A stretch of 54,613 nucleotides of DNA from Candidatus Poseidonia sp. (GTDB taxonomy: Archaea > Thermoplasmatota > Poseidoniia > Poseidoniales > Poseidoniaceae): positions 1-54,613 of the forward strand of contig JAUREO010000008.1 in assembly GCA_030827365.1 (NCBI GenBank), written 5' to 3'. The notes beneath the pieces were generated by a model. That model was not told the origin of the DNA. It ran no database searches and worked only from the letters and a program-made list of their open reading frames with translations. Positions 1 through 8,225 of the stretch are shown one piece after another. Position 1 is the stretch's first letter; every line of letters starts with the position of its first letter. The position numbers were made by a program, and so were the translations under genes.

Positions 1-306
1 CATCTCAACCTCGTCTTCTGGCTCACATAGTTCTTCAATGTTCATGAGCACTGTCAACTCCTTTCCATCACAGGAAATCTCGCCGGGCACCCCGAAGCCA
101 ACCATCATATCTTTGATACCTTCACATTCGGTGCTGTTTTTGTATGTGTTAACAATCATAGAATTCTCCAAGCCACTTGAAGTCGTTTCCCCCGAATCCT
201 CATCTGTTTCGGAGAGCCAACTGTTGCTAAAAATTGCCATCATCCCAAAAACGAGGCATAGTGTAGTCATTCCTGCCATGAACATTGATTTCATTTTCAT
301 ATCCAT
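1..306 (-). CDS. Membrane-anchored acidic protein, N-terminal part only
   Basis: The frame is open from an ATG at 306 to the window edge, so only the first 102 residues are seen. The start reads MDMKMKSMFMAGMTT and runs into one hydrophobic segment (about residues 8-27), either a signal peptide or a membrane anchor. An acidic, Ser/Thr-rich stretch (around EDSGETTS) follows, then a part with three cysteines (about residues 61, 79 and 93), which suggests an exported domain. I do not recognise the family. It is transcribed away from the phosphate regulator at 482, with a 175-base region between them. Other in-frame ATGs at 300 and 294 could also serve as start. It could be a multi-pass protein whose later segments lie outside the window. 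Confidence 0.6.
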   Translation of the reverse strand, partial: MDMKMKSMFMAGMTTLCLVFGMMAIFSNSWLSETDEDSGETTSSGLENSMIVNTYKNSTECEGIKDMMVGFGVPGEISCDGKELTVLMNIEELCEPEDEVEM

Positions 307-335
307 CTTAACAAGCCTCTAACAACAATGTAGTG

Positions 336-349
336 TTTATTTGAATAAA
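336..349 (-). promoter_or_regulatory. Candidate TATA element of the left-edge gene
   Basis: TTTATT-TG-AATAAA is an AT-rich imperfect palindrome centred about 36 bases upstream of the ATG at 306. Its position suits an archaeal TATA box for a transcript with a short leader. No clear BRE was identified. Confidence 0.3.
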
Positions 350-452
350 TGTATTTCGACATAAACAAAGGTCCATGCACAATTTCTTCGAATTCATTGA
401 TCACGACTCCATTCAAAATACAATCAAAAATAGCGACAACATAAAAGTCATC

Positions 453-464
453 TTCTATATAGAA
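453..464. promoter_or_regulatory. Perfect 12-base palindrome upstream of phoU
   Basis: TTCTATATAGAA is its own reverse complement. Its centre is about 24 bases before the ATG at 482, so it may be the TATA box of a leaderless phoU transcript, an operator overlapping it, or both. Eleven of its twelve bases recur before the adjacent phosphate transporter (1579-1590). Confidence 0.45.
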
Positions 465-481
465 CTCCTTAGAGTGAGCAC

Positions 482-1570
482 ATGTTTGGAATTGAAGCAC
501 CCCAATCCTCATCATCAACCACCATCGACCATCGTAAACTTCAGGTGACTGGGGGTTCGACATACATCGTTAGCTTGCCCAAAAAATGGATAACCAAAAA
601 CAATCTCAAGGCATCTGACTTTGTGAACATCGAGCAGTTAAACAACGGAAACATCCAAATCACACCATACCAAACCAAGGCAAAAAAGAATGTCATCGAA
701 ATAAACACTCAAGGAAAAGACGACTCGTCCCTCTACGTATGTCTTGTTGGTGCATATCTCGCTGGTGCTGACGTCATCAAAATTTCTTCTGAAGAAAAGA
801 TATCGGTAAAACACCGAAGAACAATACGTAAATTCATTCGAGAAGCCAGAGGCATGGACTTGTCCGGTGATTATGAAAACATTTTGTACATCGCTTCCCT
901 CATGAAACAAAACGAATTACCTCTCAAATTTTCTTTGCACAGAATGTACCTCCTCGTAACCCAAATTGTTGAGGATGCTTTGTCGGTTCTCGACGGAGAA
1001 GATCTTGATATTTTGAGCGATTTGGAAGAACGTGAACGCCAAATCGATGCCCGAAGACTCCTTATCGCTCGTCAAGTAGCGATGTCACTTCAATCATCAA
1101 GCGTTGAACGATCTCTCGGAGTTGACCATTTCCAAGGAATGGAACACGTTTCGATGGCTCGTGCCCTCGAACGCATGGGCGACCACGCCAATTCCTTTGC
1201 CAACATCATTCTACGCCAGCGCGAAAATCCCGGAAGAAATCTACTTCGAAACGATTTAATTCAAACTCCAAGACACCATCTTATGACATGGAAAAACGCA
1301 CTCAAGAAAATTATTCACAACACCAATTCAAAAGACATCAGTAGCATCATAGAGGCGAAGCAAGAACTTCACATTGCCATTAAAGATTTGGAAATGTTCG
1401 AAGAAGACCTGATCGATTCAAATAAATACAACATTTCCTCGTTTCGATTTAGTGAAAAAACGAGGCGCTTGTGTGCCTACAGTATCGACTTAGCAGAAAC
1501 CCTCATCAATATGCTTATGGCAAGCCGTATATCGATTTTTACCGAAGAAGGAAAATTGTTTGAGCATTAA
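482..1570 (+). CDS. phoU: Phosphate-uptake regulator: AbrB DNA-binding domain fused to PhoU
   Basis: Residues about 17-62 form a SpoVT/AbrB-type swapped-hairpin domain (RKLQVTGGSTYIVSLPKKW), known to bind DNA in transition-state regulators. The rest is a helical PhoU fold in which the second half carries the metal-binding type motif ERMGDHA (residues 230-236). PhoU proteins dampen phosphate uptake and signalling; archaeal versions with an AbrB domain may also act as transcription factors, which is inference here. The gene sits 62 bases before the Pit phosphate transporter on the same strand, and both are preceded by a TTCTATATAGA element that this protein could bind. Length (362 residues) fits the archaeal AbrB-PhoU group. 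The ATG at 482 places the AbrB domain right at the N-terminus. Confidence 0.9.
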   Translation: MFGIEAPQSSSSTTIDHRKLQVTGGSTYIVSLPKKWITKNNLKASDFVNIEQLNNGNIQITPYQTKAKKNVIEINTQGKDDSSLYVCLVGAYLAGADVIKISSEEKISVKHRRTIRKFIREARGMDLSGDYENILYIASLMKQNELPLKFSLHRMYLLVTQIVEDALSVLDGEDLDILSDLEERERQIDARRLLIARQVAMSLQSSSVERSLGVDHFQGMEHVSMARALERMGDHANSFANIILRQRENPGRNLLRNDLIQTPRHHLMTWKNALKKIIHNTNSKDISSIIEAKQELHIAIKDLEMFEEDLIDSNKYNISSFRFSEKTRRLCAYSIDLAETLINMLMASRISIFTEEGKLFEH

Positions 1571-1578
1571 AATCTATA

Positions 1579-1590
1579 TTCTATATAGAC
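1579..1590. promoter_or_regulatory. Repeat of the phoU palindrome upstream of pit
   Basis: TTCTATATAGAC matches the 453-464 palindrome in 11 of 12 positions, and its core TCTATATAGA is a perfect inverted repeat. A further overlapping half-like element (CTATATT before it, CTATAG after it) extends the symmetry. It lies 8 bases after the phoU stop and about 48 bases before the chosen pit start. Confidence 0.45.
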
Positions 1591-1632
1591 TATAGGGGGC
1601 CATTGATTATATTGCTTCGAATTGGAAAGCAC

Positions 1633-3768
1633 ATGGAACCTTCAACAATGTTGTTACTCGGCCTCGCCCTTGCAGTTTGTGCTTATCTTGCTTGGAATAT
1701 TGGTGCTAACGATGTAGCAAATGCGATGGGAACGAGCGTCGGCTCTCGTGCTCTAACGCTCAAACAAGCGGTTATAATCGCCGCCGTGTTTGAATTTGCA
1801 GGTGCATTTTTTGCAGGTGATGCCGTAACTGAGACGATACGAAAAGGTATTCTCACCGTCGATTTTGGTCTTGAAGAATCTGACCCCGAATTTTTCAAGG
1901 AGTTATCTCAAGAATTAGCTCTTGGTTTTGTTGCAGCGATGATGGCTGCAGCCGTTTGGCTCACTGTTGCGACGCGATTTGGCCTGCCCGTATCAACGAC
2001 CCACTCCATCATTGGGGGCGTTATCGGTGTTGGCCTTATCCTTGAAGTACAACACAGCACCAGTCTTATCGATTGGGAAGTGGTTCAGAAAGTCGTTTGG
2101 TCATGGGTCGCTTCACCACTGATCGGCGGAATACTTGCTTTTGTCACATTTTCGATTGTTCGAAGTACGATTTTGAACGCCGAAAAACCCACCGAGCGAG
2201 CAAAAATCCTTGCTCCTATTCTCGCATTACCGACATTTTTTGTTTTGGGCCTCGCACTACTTTTCAAGGCACTAAAGGGCATGTTTAGTCGATTGGATGA
2301 AGCGGGCGTGCTTGATAAATCAAATTGGTTACCCGCAAAGGAAAGCGGTTCCTTCAATCCATACGCAGACAATGCTTGGTTCCCCATCAACGCACTTTTG
2401 TTTGCCCTTGGCGTTGGAATTCTTGCATCCATCATCCTGTACTTTGTCCTCCAGAAAACCGACCTCAACGAAGATAGGAAGGGTTTCAAAGGAGTCGAAA
2501 GAATATTTGTTTGGTTACAAATCATTACGGCAGCATATGTCGCCTTTGCCCACGGTGCAAACGACCGTTCCAACGCTATCGGGCCGATGGCAGCTGTATA
2601 CCAAGTGCTATCAAGTGAAACCGGTATGCTGGCTGAAAAGGCTGGCATTCCGATTTGGCTCGTCCTTATCGGTTCCGCAGGTATTGCTATTGGTGTAATC
2701 ACTTGGGGTTGGCGAGTGATGGAAACCATTGGTAGCAAAATTACAGATATTACACCGACTCGTGGTTTTGCCGCTGAATTCGGAGCAGCAACCACAATTC
2801 TCGTCTTCTCAATGCCATTCCTTGCTGTACCAGTCTCGACAACGCACACCCTTGTTGGTGCAGTTGTAGGCGTTGGACTTGCAGGCGGTGCTAAAGCGGT
2901 TGATTTTAGAGTGTTCGGAAAAATTGCCGCATCGTGGATCGCTTCCCTTCCAGCAGCAGCCTTTGGATCAATTGTCCTGCTCGTCCTAAGTGGTGGTGAT
3001 TTCCTCACAATGGTCGTTCTCGTGACTCTTGCATTTGTTGCTGTTGCTCTCATCATGTGGAAGACCAAAGACAACGAAATCCATGTCGAAGAAGCACTTG
3101 TCGACATTGGTGGAGAAGGAGCAGTTATGCCTCTTGAAATCTTTAGAACTCATGCTATGGTTGTTGACAAAACCGTGGATTACATGCTTGAAGCAGTTGA
3201 AATCGCCATTTCAGGAAAGGGTGATTTGGAAGCAGCCATCAAAGCCACAAGCGAGGCTGAGCTGGAAGCAGACAATGTAAAATCATCATTACGCCAAGTT
3301 CTCTCTAAACCAAGCGTTCGACTCATTGCAAGCACTGAAGAGAAACTTCAAATGATTACCCGACAAGACAGAATCGCAGATTATGCTGAAAATGTCGCAG
3401 AACAATTGTCCTTCCGTCCGCTTCTCAATGACAAGGTTGCCCTTGATAATTTGAGGGAAATGGCTCAAGCGGTCAAGGCAACGGTCGAGGCATACGATGA
3501 AACTGTTCGTGCCCTCAGAGACTTTGGATTGTCCGGCGAAACACGAAAAGATGCAGTTGAAGTTCGAAACCTCATCAAACAGGTCAATCAATTGGAGCAT
3601 GATGCGGATAAGATCGAAGCAAAGGCAGCCGCTCACGTCTTTTCCACAGGCGATAAAGATGCTCTCGCTGCTATGCATATGTATCGTGTCTTACAACGTC
3701 TCGACGATGTTGCTAACGCTTGTGAACGTGCAGCAAACGCCTTCTTGCCATTGATTTCAAGACAATGA
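1633..3768 (+). CDS. pit: Pit-family inorganic phosphate transporter with fused DUF47/PhoU-like tail
   Basis: Low-affinity, cation-coupled phosphate permease of the PiT family in the cytoplasmic membrane. Both duplicated PiT signatures are visible: GANDVANAMGTS near residue 25 and HGANDRSNAIGP near residue 310, each followed by hydrophobic helices. Residues about 500-711 are a soluble helical domain (starting MPLEIFRTHAMVVDK) resembling DUF47, the PhoU-like Pit accessory protein normally encoded by a separate neighbouring gene. The protein is therefore a transporter-regulator fusion. Start: the frame also opens at a TTG (1603), but the ATG at 1633 leads directly into the first membrane helix and lies downstream of the palindromic element. 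It probably works with the PhoU encoded just upstream. Confidence 0.9.
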   Translation: MEPSTMLLLGLALAVCAYLAWNIGANDVANAMGTSVGSRALTLKQAVIIAAVFEFAGAFFAGDAVTETIRKGILTVDFGLEESDPEFFKELSQELALGFVAAMMAAAVWLTVATRFGLPVSTTHSIIGGVIGVGLILEVQHSTSLIDWEVVQKVVWSWVASPLIGGILAFVTFSIVRSTILNAEKPTERAKILAPILALPTFFVLGLALLFKALKGMFSRLDEAGVLDKSNWLPAKESGSFNPYADNAWFPINALLFALGVGILASIILYFVLQKTDLNEDRKGFKGVERIFVWLQIITAAYVAFAHGANDRSNAIGPMAAVYQVLSSETGMLAEKAGIPIWLVLIGSAGIAIGVITWGWRVMETIGSKITDITPTRGFAAEFGAATTILVFSMPFLAVPVSTTHTLVGAVVGVGLAGGAKAVDFRVFGKIAASWIASLPAAAFGSIVLLVLSGGDFLTMVVLVTLAFVAVALIMWKTKDNEIHVEEALVDIGGEGAVMPLEIFRTHAMVVDKTVDYMLEAVEIAISGKGDLEAAIKATSEAELEADNVKSSLRQVLSKPSVRLIASTEEKLQMITRQDRIADYAENVAEQLSFRPLLNDKVALDNLREMAQAVKATVEAYDETVRALRDFGLSGETRKDAVEVRNLIKQVNQLEHDADKIEAKAAAHVFSTGDKDALAAMHMYRVLQRLDDVANACERAANAFLPLISRQ

Positions 3769-3848
3769 AGCATCGGACTTCTCAAAAGTGCCGACATTGA
3801 GCAGACCTTACTGCAAGCCCCCGACTGTGTTTGCTGAGAAGTGATTCG

Positions 3849-4718
3849 ATGTACAATGTCGCCCTCATAGGTTGTGGACGTTGGGGCTTGAATCATCTGC
3901 AGGTCTTACTTCAACAGGTTGACCTATCAATTGCAAATGTGTATGTCGTAGACTCGAAAGCGAAAAGCAACCCCACCATCGAGAATGTTTTCGACCACGA
4001 TGAGATTGACCATGTGCTTGATCTTGTCGATATTGCTGTCATTGCAACCCCAAATGAAATGCATGTCTCGCAAGCGATCAAGTGCCTTACACGGGGCGTT
4101 CATATCCTCATCGAAAAACCACTTGCAACGACAATGGCAGAACTTGAATCGTTCCTTCAACATCTTTCCAACTCAACCTCGATGGTTCACATTGGCTACC
4201 TACTCAACAGTCATCCAGCCATAGTATCTGCCGCACAGCACCTTGAACATGAAACGATTCAGCGCTTCGAATTCATCCGACGTACGACAAGAGCAAAACC
4301 AGAGCATGCAAACGCTCTCGACTCGTTTCATGTTCACGCCCTCGCCTTATGTTTCCATCTCGGACTCGATGTCAACACCGATGGCATCACTTTCGAAACT
4401 GAAGGCGAAGTTCACATCCTGCACATGAAGTCAAAAAATGGTGGAGAAATCACCATCCGTGCTGGTTGGAATGCACTTGAAGAACAACGAACTGTGAACA
4501 TTCTGACTGAACAACGACACGTTGAAATCGACTTTGGAAACCCAGGTATGCTGTTACTGAATGGGGTTTTGCAACCGATCGAAACGAACTCTGCATTGCT
4601 GGCCCAGTGGCAACAGTTCCTCGAGAAAATCCATGAAAACAAACCCCTAAACCCTCATACGATTCTTCAATACCAACAAGCCTACGATGACATTTTGAAC
4701 ATCGTTGCCAATCTTTAA
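3849..4718 (+). CDS. Gfo/Idh/MocA-family NAD(P)-dependent oxidoreductase
   Basis: The 289-residue protein has an N-terminal Rossmann fold with the dinucleotide motif ALIGCGRWGLNH (residues 5-16) and, after the sixth strand, the family motif EKPLA whose Lys is a catalytic/substrate residue in this family. The C-terminal half is the alpha/beta substrate domain. Members oxidise or reduce sugars, inositols or nucleotide sugars; the substrate cannot be read from sequence. The ATG at 3849 was preferred over an upstream TTG (3831) because it sits directly before the first beta strand. It follows pit by 80 bases and precedes a small membrane protein, so neither neighbour reveals the pathway. A link to nucleotide-sugar metabolism elsewhere in the window is possible. 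Confidence 0.8.
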   Translation: MYNVALIGCGRWGLNHLQVLLQQVDLSIANVYVVDSKAKSNPTIENVFDHDEIDHVLDLVDIAVIATPNEMHVSQAIKCLTRGVHILIEKPLATTMAELESFLQHLSNSTSMVHIGYLLNSHPAIVSAAQHLEHETIQRFEFIRRTTRAKPEHANALDSFHVHALALCFHLGLDVNTDGITFETEGEVHILHMKSKNGGEITIRAGWNALEEQRTVNILTEQRHVEIDFGNPGMLLLNGVLQPIETNSALLAQWQQFLEKIHENKPLNPHTILQYQQAYDDILNIVANL

Positions 4719-4781
4719 TTTCTACATATTGAAGAATTCAAAAGAGTACAGTTGAAGAAGCACTTCGGTTTCGAAAGCATC

Positions 4782-5135
4782 ATGGGAATGTCAATGAAGA
4801 CTGTTTCTCGCCTGTTTTGGCTCTCGGTCATCCTTGCCCTCGTTGCTGGTTATACCCAATCATCAGCCATGGACGGAGCAATGGTGTTTAGTGCCCTCAT
4901 CCTTCTTTTTTCATTCTCTTGGTGTGTAGTTTCATGGCAGGATGTGAAGAAACATCTCGGTATGTCACAAGCCAATGTTCTTGCCGTAGGAGCCTACTGT
5001 TTGACCTCTCTTGCCTTTGGTTTTATTTCCATCGAAATATGGAGTTTTCCAGCCCTTGAAGCGTACATTGTCGGTTTCATTTTGCTCGCTACAATTTGGT
5101 GGACGATGCATGCAATGCAGCCAGCCAACGCTTGA
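4782..5135 (+). CDS. Small four-helix membrane protein of unknown function
   Basis: The frame encodes 117 residues, mostly hydrophobic, with about four predicted membrane segments (around residues 9-24, 31-48, 60-76 and 88-107) joined by short loops; one loop carries the charged stretch WQDVKKHLG. I do not recognise the family. The frame opens upstream at a TTG (4752), but the ATG at 4782 starts just before the first helix (MGMSMKTVSRLFWLS). It lies 63 bases after the oxidoreductase and 42 bases before the KH-domain ATPase on the same strand, so it may be co-transcribed with either. Confidence 0.6.
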   Translation: MGMSMKTVSRLFWLSVILALVAGYTQSSAMDGAMVFSALILLFSFSWCVVSWQDVKKHLGMSQANVLAVGAYCLTSLAFGFISIEIWSFPALEAYIVGFILLATIWWTMHAMQPANA

Positions 5136-5177
5136 ATCTCGGATAAGGTGAAAAGCCGACAGATGTGACATTGAATT

Positions 5178-6518
5178 ATGGCTACCTTTGGCAACCACCC
5201 TCAATTGCCAGATGTCATTGAATCACTGCTTGAGGACGATGTTCACACACTGTTCTTCAAAGCCGATTGTACGCCAAGAGCAAAGCGAGGAACGATTGGT
5301 GAACTTCGCCTCGAAGATATTGCTGGACAGGACGGAGATTCTTGGAATACCCTTCGACTTGAAAGCCTTCAAGAAGAACTCACCACCATCGTTTCGGAAC
5401 ATCAACACCGTAGCGATTGTTTCTTGGAAATTGACCGGAAAGGCTGCAGGGTCATTCAACTCGGTGATTTACGTATCGCATGCGCTTGGCCGCCCTTTTC
5501 AGATGCAAGAGAAATCACCATCGTTCGACCGGTTGCAAAATTGTCGCTTTCGGATTACGAACTTGATGACCAAATTCTCGAGCGTCTCTCCAATCACCAC
5601 CGAGGTGTGTTTATTTGTGGGCGCCCTGGCTCTGGAAAGACAACCCTCGCTCAAGCCATCGCTGAATATCTCGATGAGGATGTGGGGGCGCTTGTCAAAA
5701 CAATGGAATCCCCGCGTGACCTCCAACTCCGCGAACGAATCACACAGTACGCTCCCCTCGAGGGGGATTTAGAGAAAACCGCAGAAATTCTATTTCTTGT
5801 TCGCCCCGATTTCGTCATCTTCGACGAAGTTCGCCGAGCCAGAGATTTCGAAATTTTTGCTGATGTTCGACTCGCAGGTGTTGGTTTACTTGGTGTAACT
5901 CACGCGAACTCTGCCCTCGAAGCGATCCAACGACTGATTGGAAAAGTCGAACTTGGCCTTGTGAGCCAAGTGCTTGATACGGTACTGCATGTTGAAGCAG
6001 GACAAATACAACAGGTGCTTGAACTCAGGATGACGGTTAAACCACCAACGGGAATGCAAGAGGAATTAGCACGGCCCGTCATTGAAATCACCGAATTTCC
6101 AAGTGGAAAAATCACCCACGAAATGTTTGCTTTTGGTTCGGAAATTGCTGTCGTTCCTGTGACTGGAAAAGCAGCCAATTCTCCAATTAAGCAACTTGCT
6201 CAAGCTCAAATCACGAAAACAATTCGCCAATGGGTCGGCGTAGATTGTGCAGTTCACTTCACGAGCGATACCTCCGCAAAAATATACGTTCCACAACACA
6301 TGGTTGCCACCCTGGTTGGTAAAGGAGGAAGAAATGTGAGGGAACTCCAAGAAGAACTCGGAGGCATCAACCTTGGTATAGAGCCATTGGAGGCGATGCC
6401 AGAAGGCATGGAAAGACCAAATCCGAACTGGGAAGACCCTCAAGACCGCCGTTCTTTTGAGAGTCGGGCGTGGGAACATACTCGCCAAAAAGGCAAGGGA
6501 AAACGAAAGGGCCGATAG
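5178..6518 (+). CDS. PilT/VirB11-like ATPase with KH domain, lacking the PIN domain
   Basis: Residues about 20-125 match the linker that follows the PIN domain in archaeal PIN-ATPase-KH proteins (HTLFFKAD, AKRGTIGE). A secretion-type ATPase core follows, with Walker A GRPGSGKTT (148-156), Walker B FVIFDEVRR (212-220) and GVTHANS (239-245). A KH RNA-binding domain with the GKGG loop (381-384) and a very basic tail ending KGKGKRKGR complete it. Typical archaeal relatives are near 600 residues because they begin with a PIN ribonuclease domain; this 446-residue form begins about where that domain would end, and no PIN-like frame lies directly upstream. Likely a cytoplasmic RNA-linked ATPase. It is followed 52 bases later by a chaperonin gene. 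Confidence 0.8.
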   Translation: MATFGNHPQLPDVIESLLEDDVHTLFFKADCTPRAKRGTIGELRLEDIAGQDGDSWNTLRLESLQEELTTIVSEHQHRSDCFLEIDRKGCRVIQLGDLRIACAWPPFSDAREITIVRPVAKLSLSDYELDDQILERLSNHHRGVFICGRPGSGKTTLAQAIAEYLDEDVGALVKTMESPRDLQLRERITQYAPLEGDLEKTAEILFLVRPDFVIFDEVRRARDFEIFADVRLAGVGLLGVTHANSALEAIQRLIGKVELGLVSQVLDTVLHVEAGQIQQVLELRMTVKPPTGMQEELARPVIEITEFPSGKITHEMFAFGSEIAVVPVTGKAANSPIKQLAQAQITKTIRQWVGVDCAVHFTSDTSAKIYVPQHMVATLVGKGGRNVRELQEELGGINLGIEPLEAMPEGMERPNPNWEDPQDRRSFESRAWEHTRQKGKGKRKGR

Positions 6519-6570
6519 TGAATTGAGCCATATCCATGCCCTTGAAGAAGAAGAATGCTGCCGACTTGGC

Positions 6571-8160
6571 ATGGTCGGACAAGAACAAGGCGGTGGCCGA
6601 GGCCCAGTTTCCATCGTTCGTTCGACCACTCGCGTGACCAGTGGCCCTGAAGTCACTCAGAAACTGATTTCAGCCGCAACAGCTTTTGGCAACCTCATGG
6701 AAGGGACATTTGGCCCTCAAGGCCTCGACAAAATGTTGTACAAATCCAATGGCCAAACTGCAATTACCAACGATGGAGCAAAAATCATCGCCGAACTTCT
6801 CGTGAAACATCCAACGGCGAAAGCGTTCGTTCAACTCGCAAGTGCCCAGGAAGAGTCGTGTGGAAATGGCGTGACGACAAGTGTACTTCTCGCAAGTTCA
6901 CTCCTCAAAGAAGCGGGGATGTTGCTTGAAAAGCGACTTCATCCACTCATTGTGGTTGAAGGGTATCAACAAGCATTAGCACAATGCCTTGAATGGATAG
7001 AAAACAGAAGTCAACAATCAGGCGATGAATCAAGTATCATGCATGCCCTCCTTACCACATCAATGAACGGCACAATGGCAAGTAACGACCAAGACCATTT
7101 GGCCCAACTTCTTGCAAAAGCCTTCACACACATCGAGGCGAAAGAAAACCCACGTTTTGCATATGAACACATCCGTATGGCAAAACGCCGCTCGGGAAGT
7201 ATTGCAAATACGCGTTGCATTGCTGGCCTCATCATTGACCAAAACGCACAACTCGACGGCCAACCACGACGACTATCAAATGGAACAATTGCATGTTTGA
7301 CCTGTCCAATAGAGTATGAAACGACATCTCGCGATGCCGAGATTCAAATTTCTTCAACTGAACAATGGTCTGCATTTGTGAATGCAAAAAAGAACATCCT
7401 ACTGAAGAAAATTGAACAAATTCGTGCTTCGGGGGCACAACTCATCTTTAGCTCACAAACCATCGACACCTCAATTCTCCACACGCTCACGAATGAGGGA
7501 TGCGTGTTGATGGGTAATATCGATGAGGAACTTCTAAACGATATTGCCCTTGCTTCATCGAGCGAACTTGTCGACCATCTCGATGACCTTTCACCTGCAT
7601 CATGCGGCAGGTTCAATGAGTACAAGATCGAAGTCACCGAAGGAGCCGAAGGGCGACGTGAACGAGCCATCATCGACATCGGTGAAACATCAAAAATTGC
7701 AACACTCGATGTGGGTGGCGACGGTGGCGAGGCCACCGAAGAGGTGGTGCGAAATATGTACGATGCAATGAGGTCAGCTACCACCTACTTTGCTGAACCA
7801 TCCTATGTGTACGGTGGCGGAGCCACGTTTATCGGAGCAGCATTGCATATTCGTCAGTGGGCAGAGCGAAACAGCACCAGAGAACGACTTGCCATCGAGG
7901 CGTTTGCCCGTTCGCTTGAACGAATACCTTCAGCCCTTGCAGGAAATGCAGGAATAGACAAACTCGATACGATTCTCGAACTTCGAGCCATCCACCGAGA
8001 AGGGAAATCCAAAACGGGAGTCGCATCCAATGGAACGCTTCAGGATATGGACGATGTCATCGAACCATTGTATACGGTACTTCACGCCATTGAATTGGCC
8101 ACTGAGACCGCTTGTGGTCTTCTTCGAGTTGACCAGGTCATTTCCGCTCGTGGCGATTGA
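6571..8160 (+). CDS. Divergent group II chaperonin (thermosome-like) subunit
   Basis: The 529-residue length and order of motifs fit a thermosome subunit: GPQGLDKML (48-56), NDGA (67-70), an apical domain in the middle, then YDAM with Asp398 and GGGA (415-418). Thermosomes fold proteins in an ATP-driven double ring in the cytoplasm. The GDGT(T/S) nucleotide-binding motif, nearly invariant in the family, reads GNGVTT (98-103), so the Asp that contacts Mg-ATP is replaced by Asn, while the Asp equivalent to the hydrolytic one (398) is kept. The sequence is strongly diverged elsewhere as well. It is probably a secondary paralogue, with the main thermosome encoded elsewhere (inference). The ATG at 6571 was chosen over a TTG at 6457 inside the preceding gene. 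Confidence 0.85.
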   Translation: MVGQEQGGGRGPVSIVRSTTRVTSGPEVTQKLISAATAFGNLMEGTFGPQGLDKMLYKSNGQTAITNDGAKIIAELLVKHPTAKAFVQLASAQEESCGNGVTTSVLLASSLLKEAGMLLEKRLHPLIVVEGYQQALAQCLEWIENRSQQSGDESSIMHALLTTSMNGTMASNDQDHLAQLLAKAFTHIEAKENPRFAYEHIRMAKRRSGSIANTRCIAGLIIDQNAQLDGQPRRLSNGTIACLTCPIEYETTSRDAEIQISSTEQWSAFVNAKKNILLKKIEQIRASGAQLIFSSQTIDTSILHTLTNEGCVLMGNIDEELLNDIALASSSELVDHLDDLSPASCGRFNEYKIEVTEGAEGRRERAIIDIGETSKIATLDVGGDGGEATEEVVRNMYDAMRSATTYFAEPSYVYGGGATFIGAALHIRQWAERNSTRERLAIEAFARSLERIPSALAGNAGIDKLDTILELRAIHREGKSKTGVASNGTLQDMDDVIEPLYTVLHAIELATETACGLLRVDQVISARGD

Positions 8161-8225
8161 CCATTGAAACAAAACGGTATCTTGAAAACGACTAACTCTT
8201 GGAACTTCCCTAACGGGTTTGTGCA

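Noticed and set aside
2085..3107. A 340-codon open frame on the minus strand inside the Pit gene
   Set aside because: It lies entirely within a clearly coding PiT/DUF47 gene, its translation is low-complexity (Ser, Thr, Pro) and matches no protein pattern; it is a shadow of the plus-strand codon bias.
3633..3896. Possible short gene opposite the end of pit
   Set aside because: It overlaps the coding 3' end of pit and the oxidoreductase start; the translation shows no known pattern.
4718..4782. Transposon or attachment site in the short gaps
   Set aside because: No inverted terminal repeats, target duplications or recombinase genes were seen anywhere in the window.
7344..7784. Minus-strand frame of 146 codons opposite the thermosome gene
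   Set aside because: Ser-rich antisense translation with no motif; the plus strand carries the conserved chaperonin sequence.
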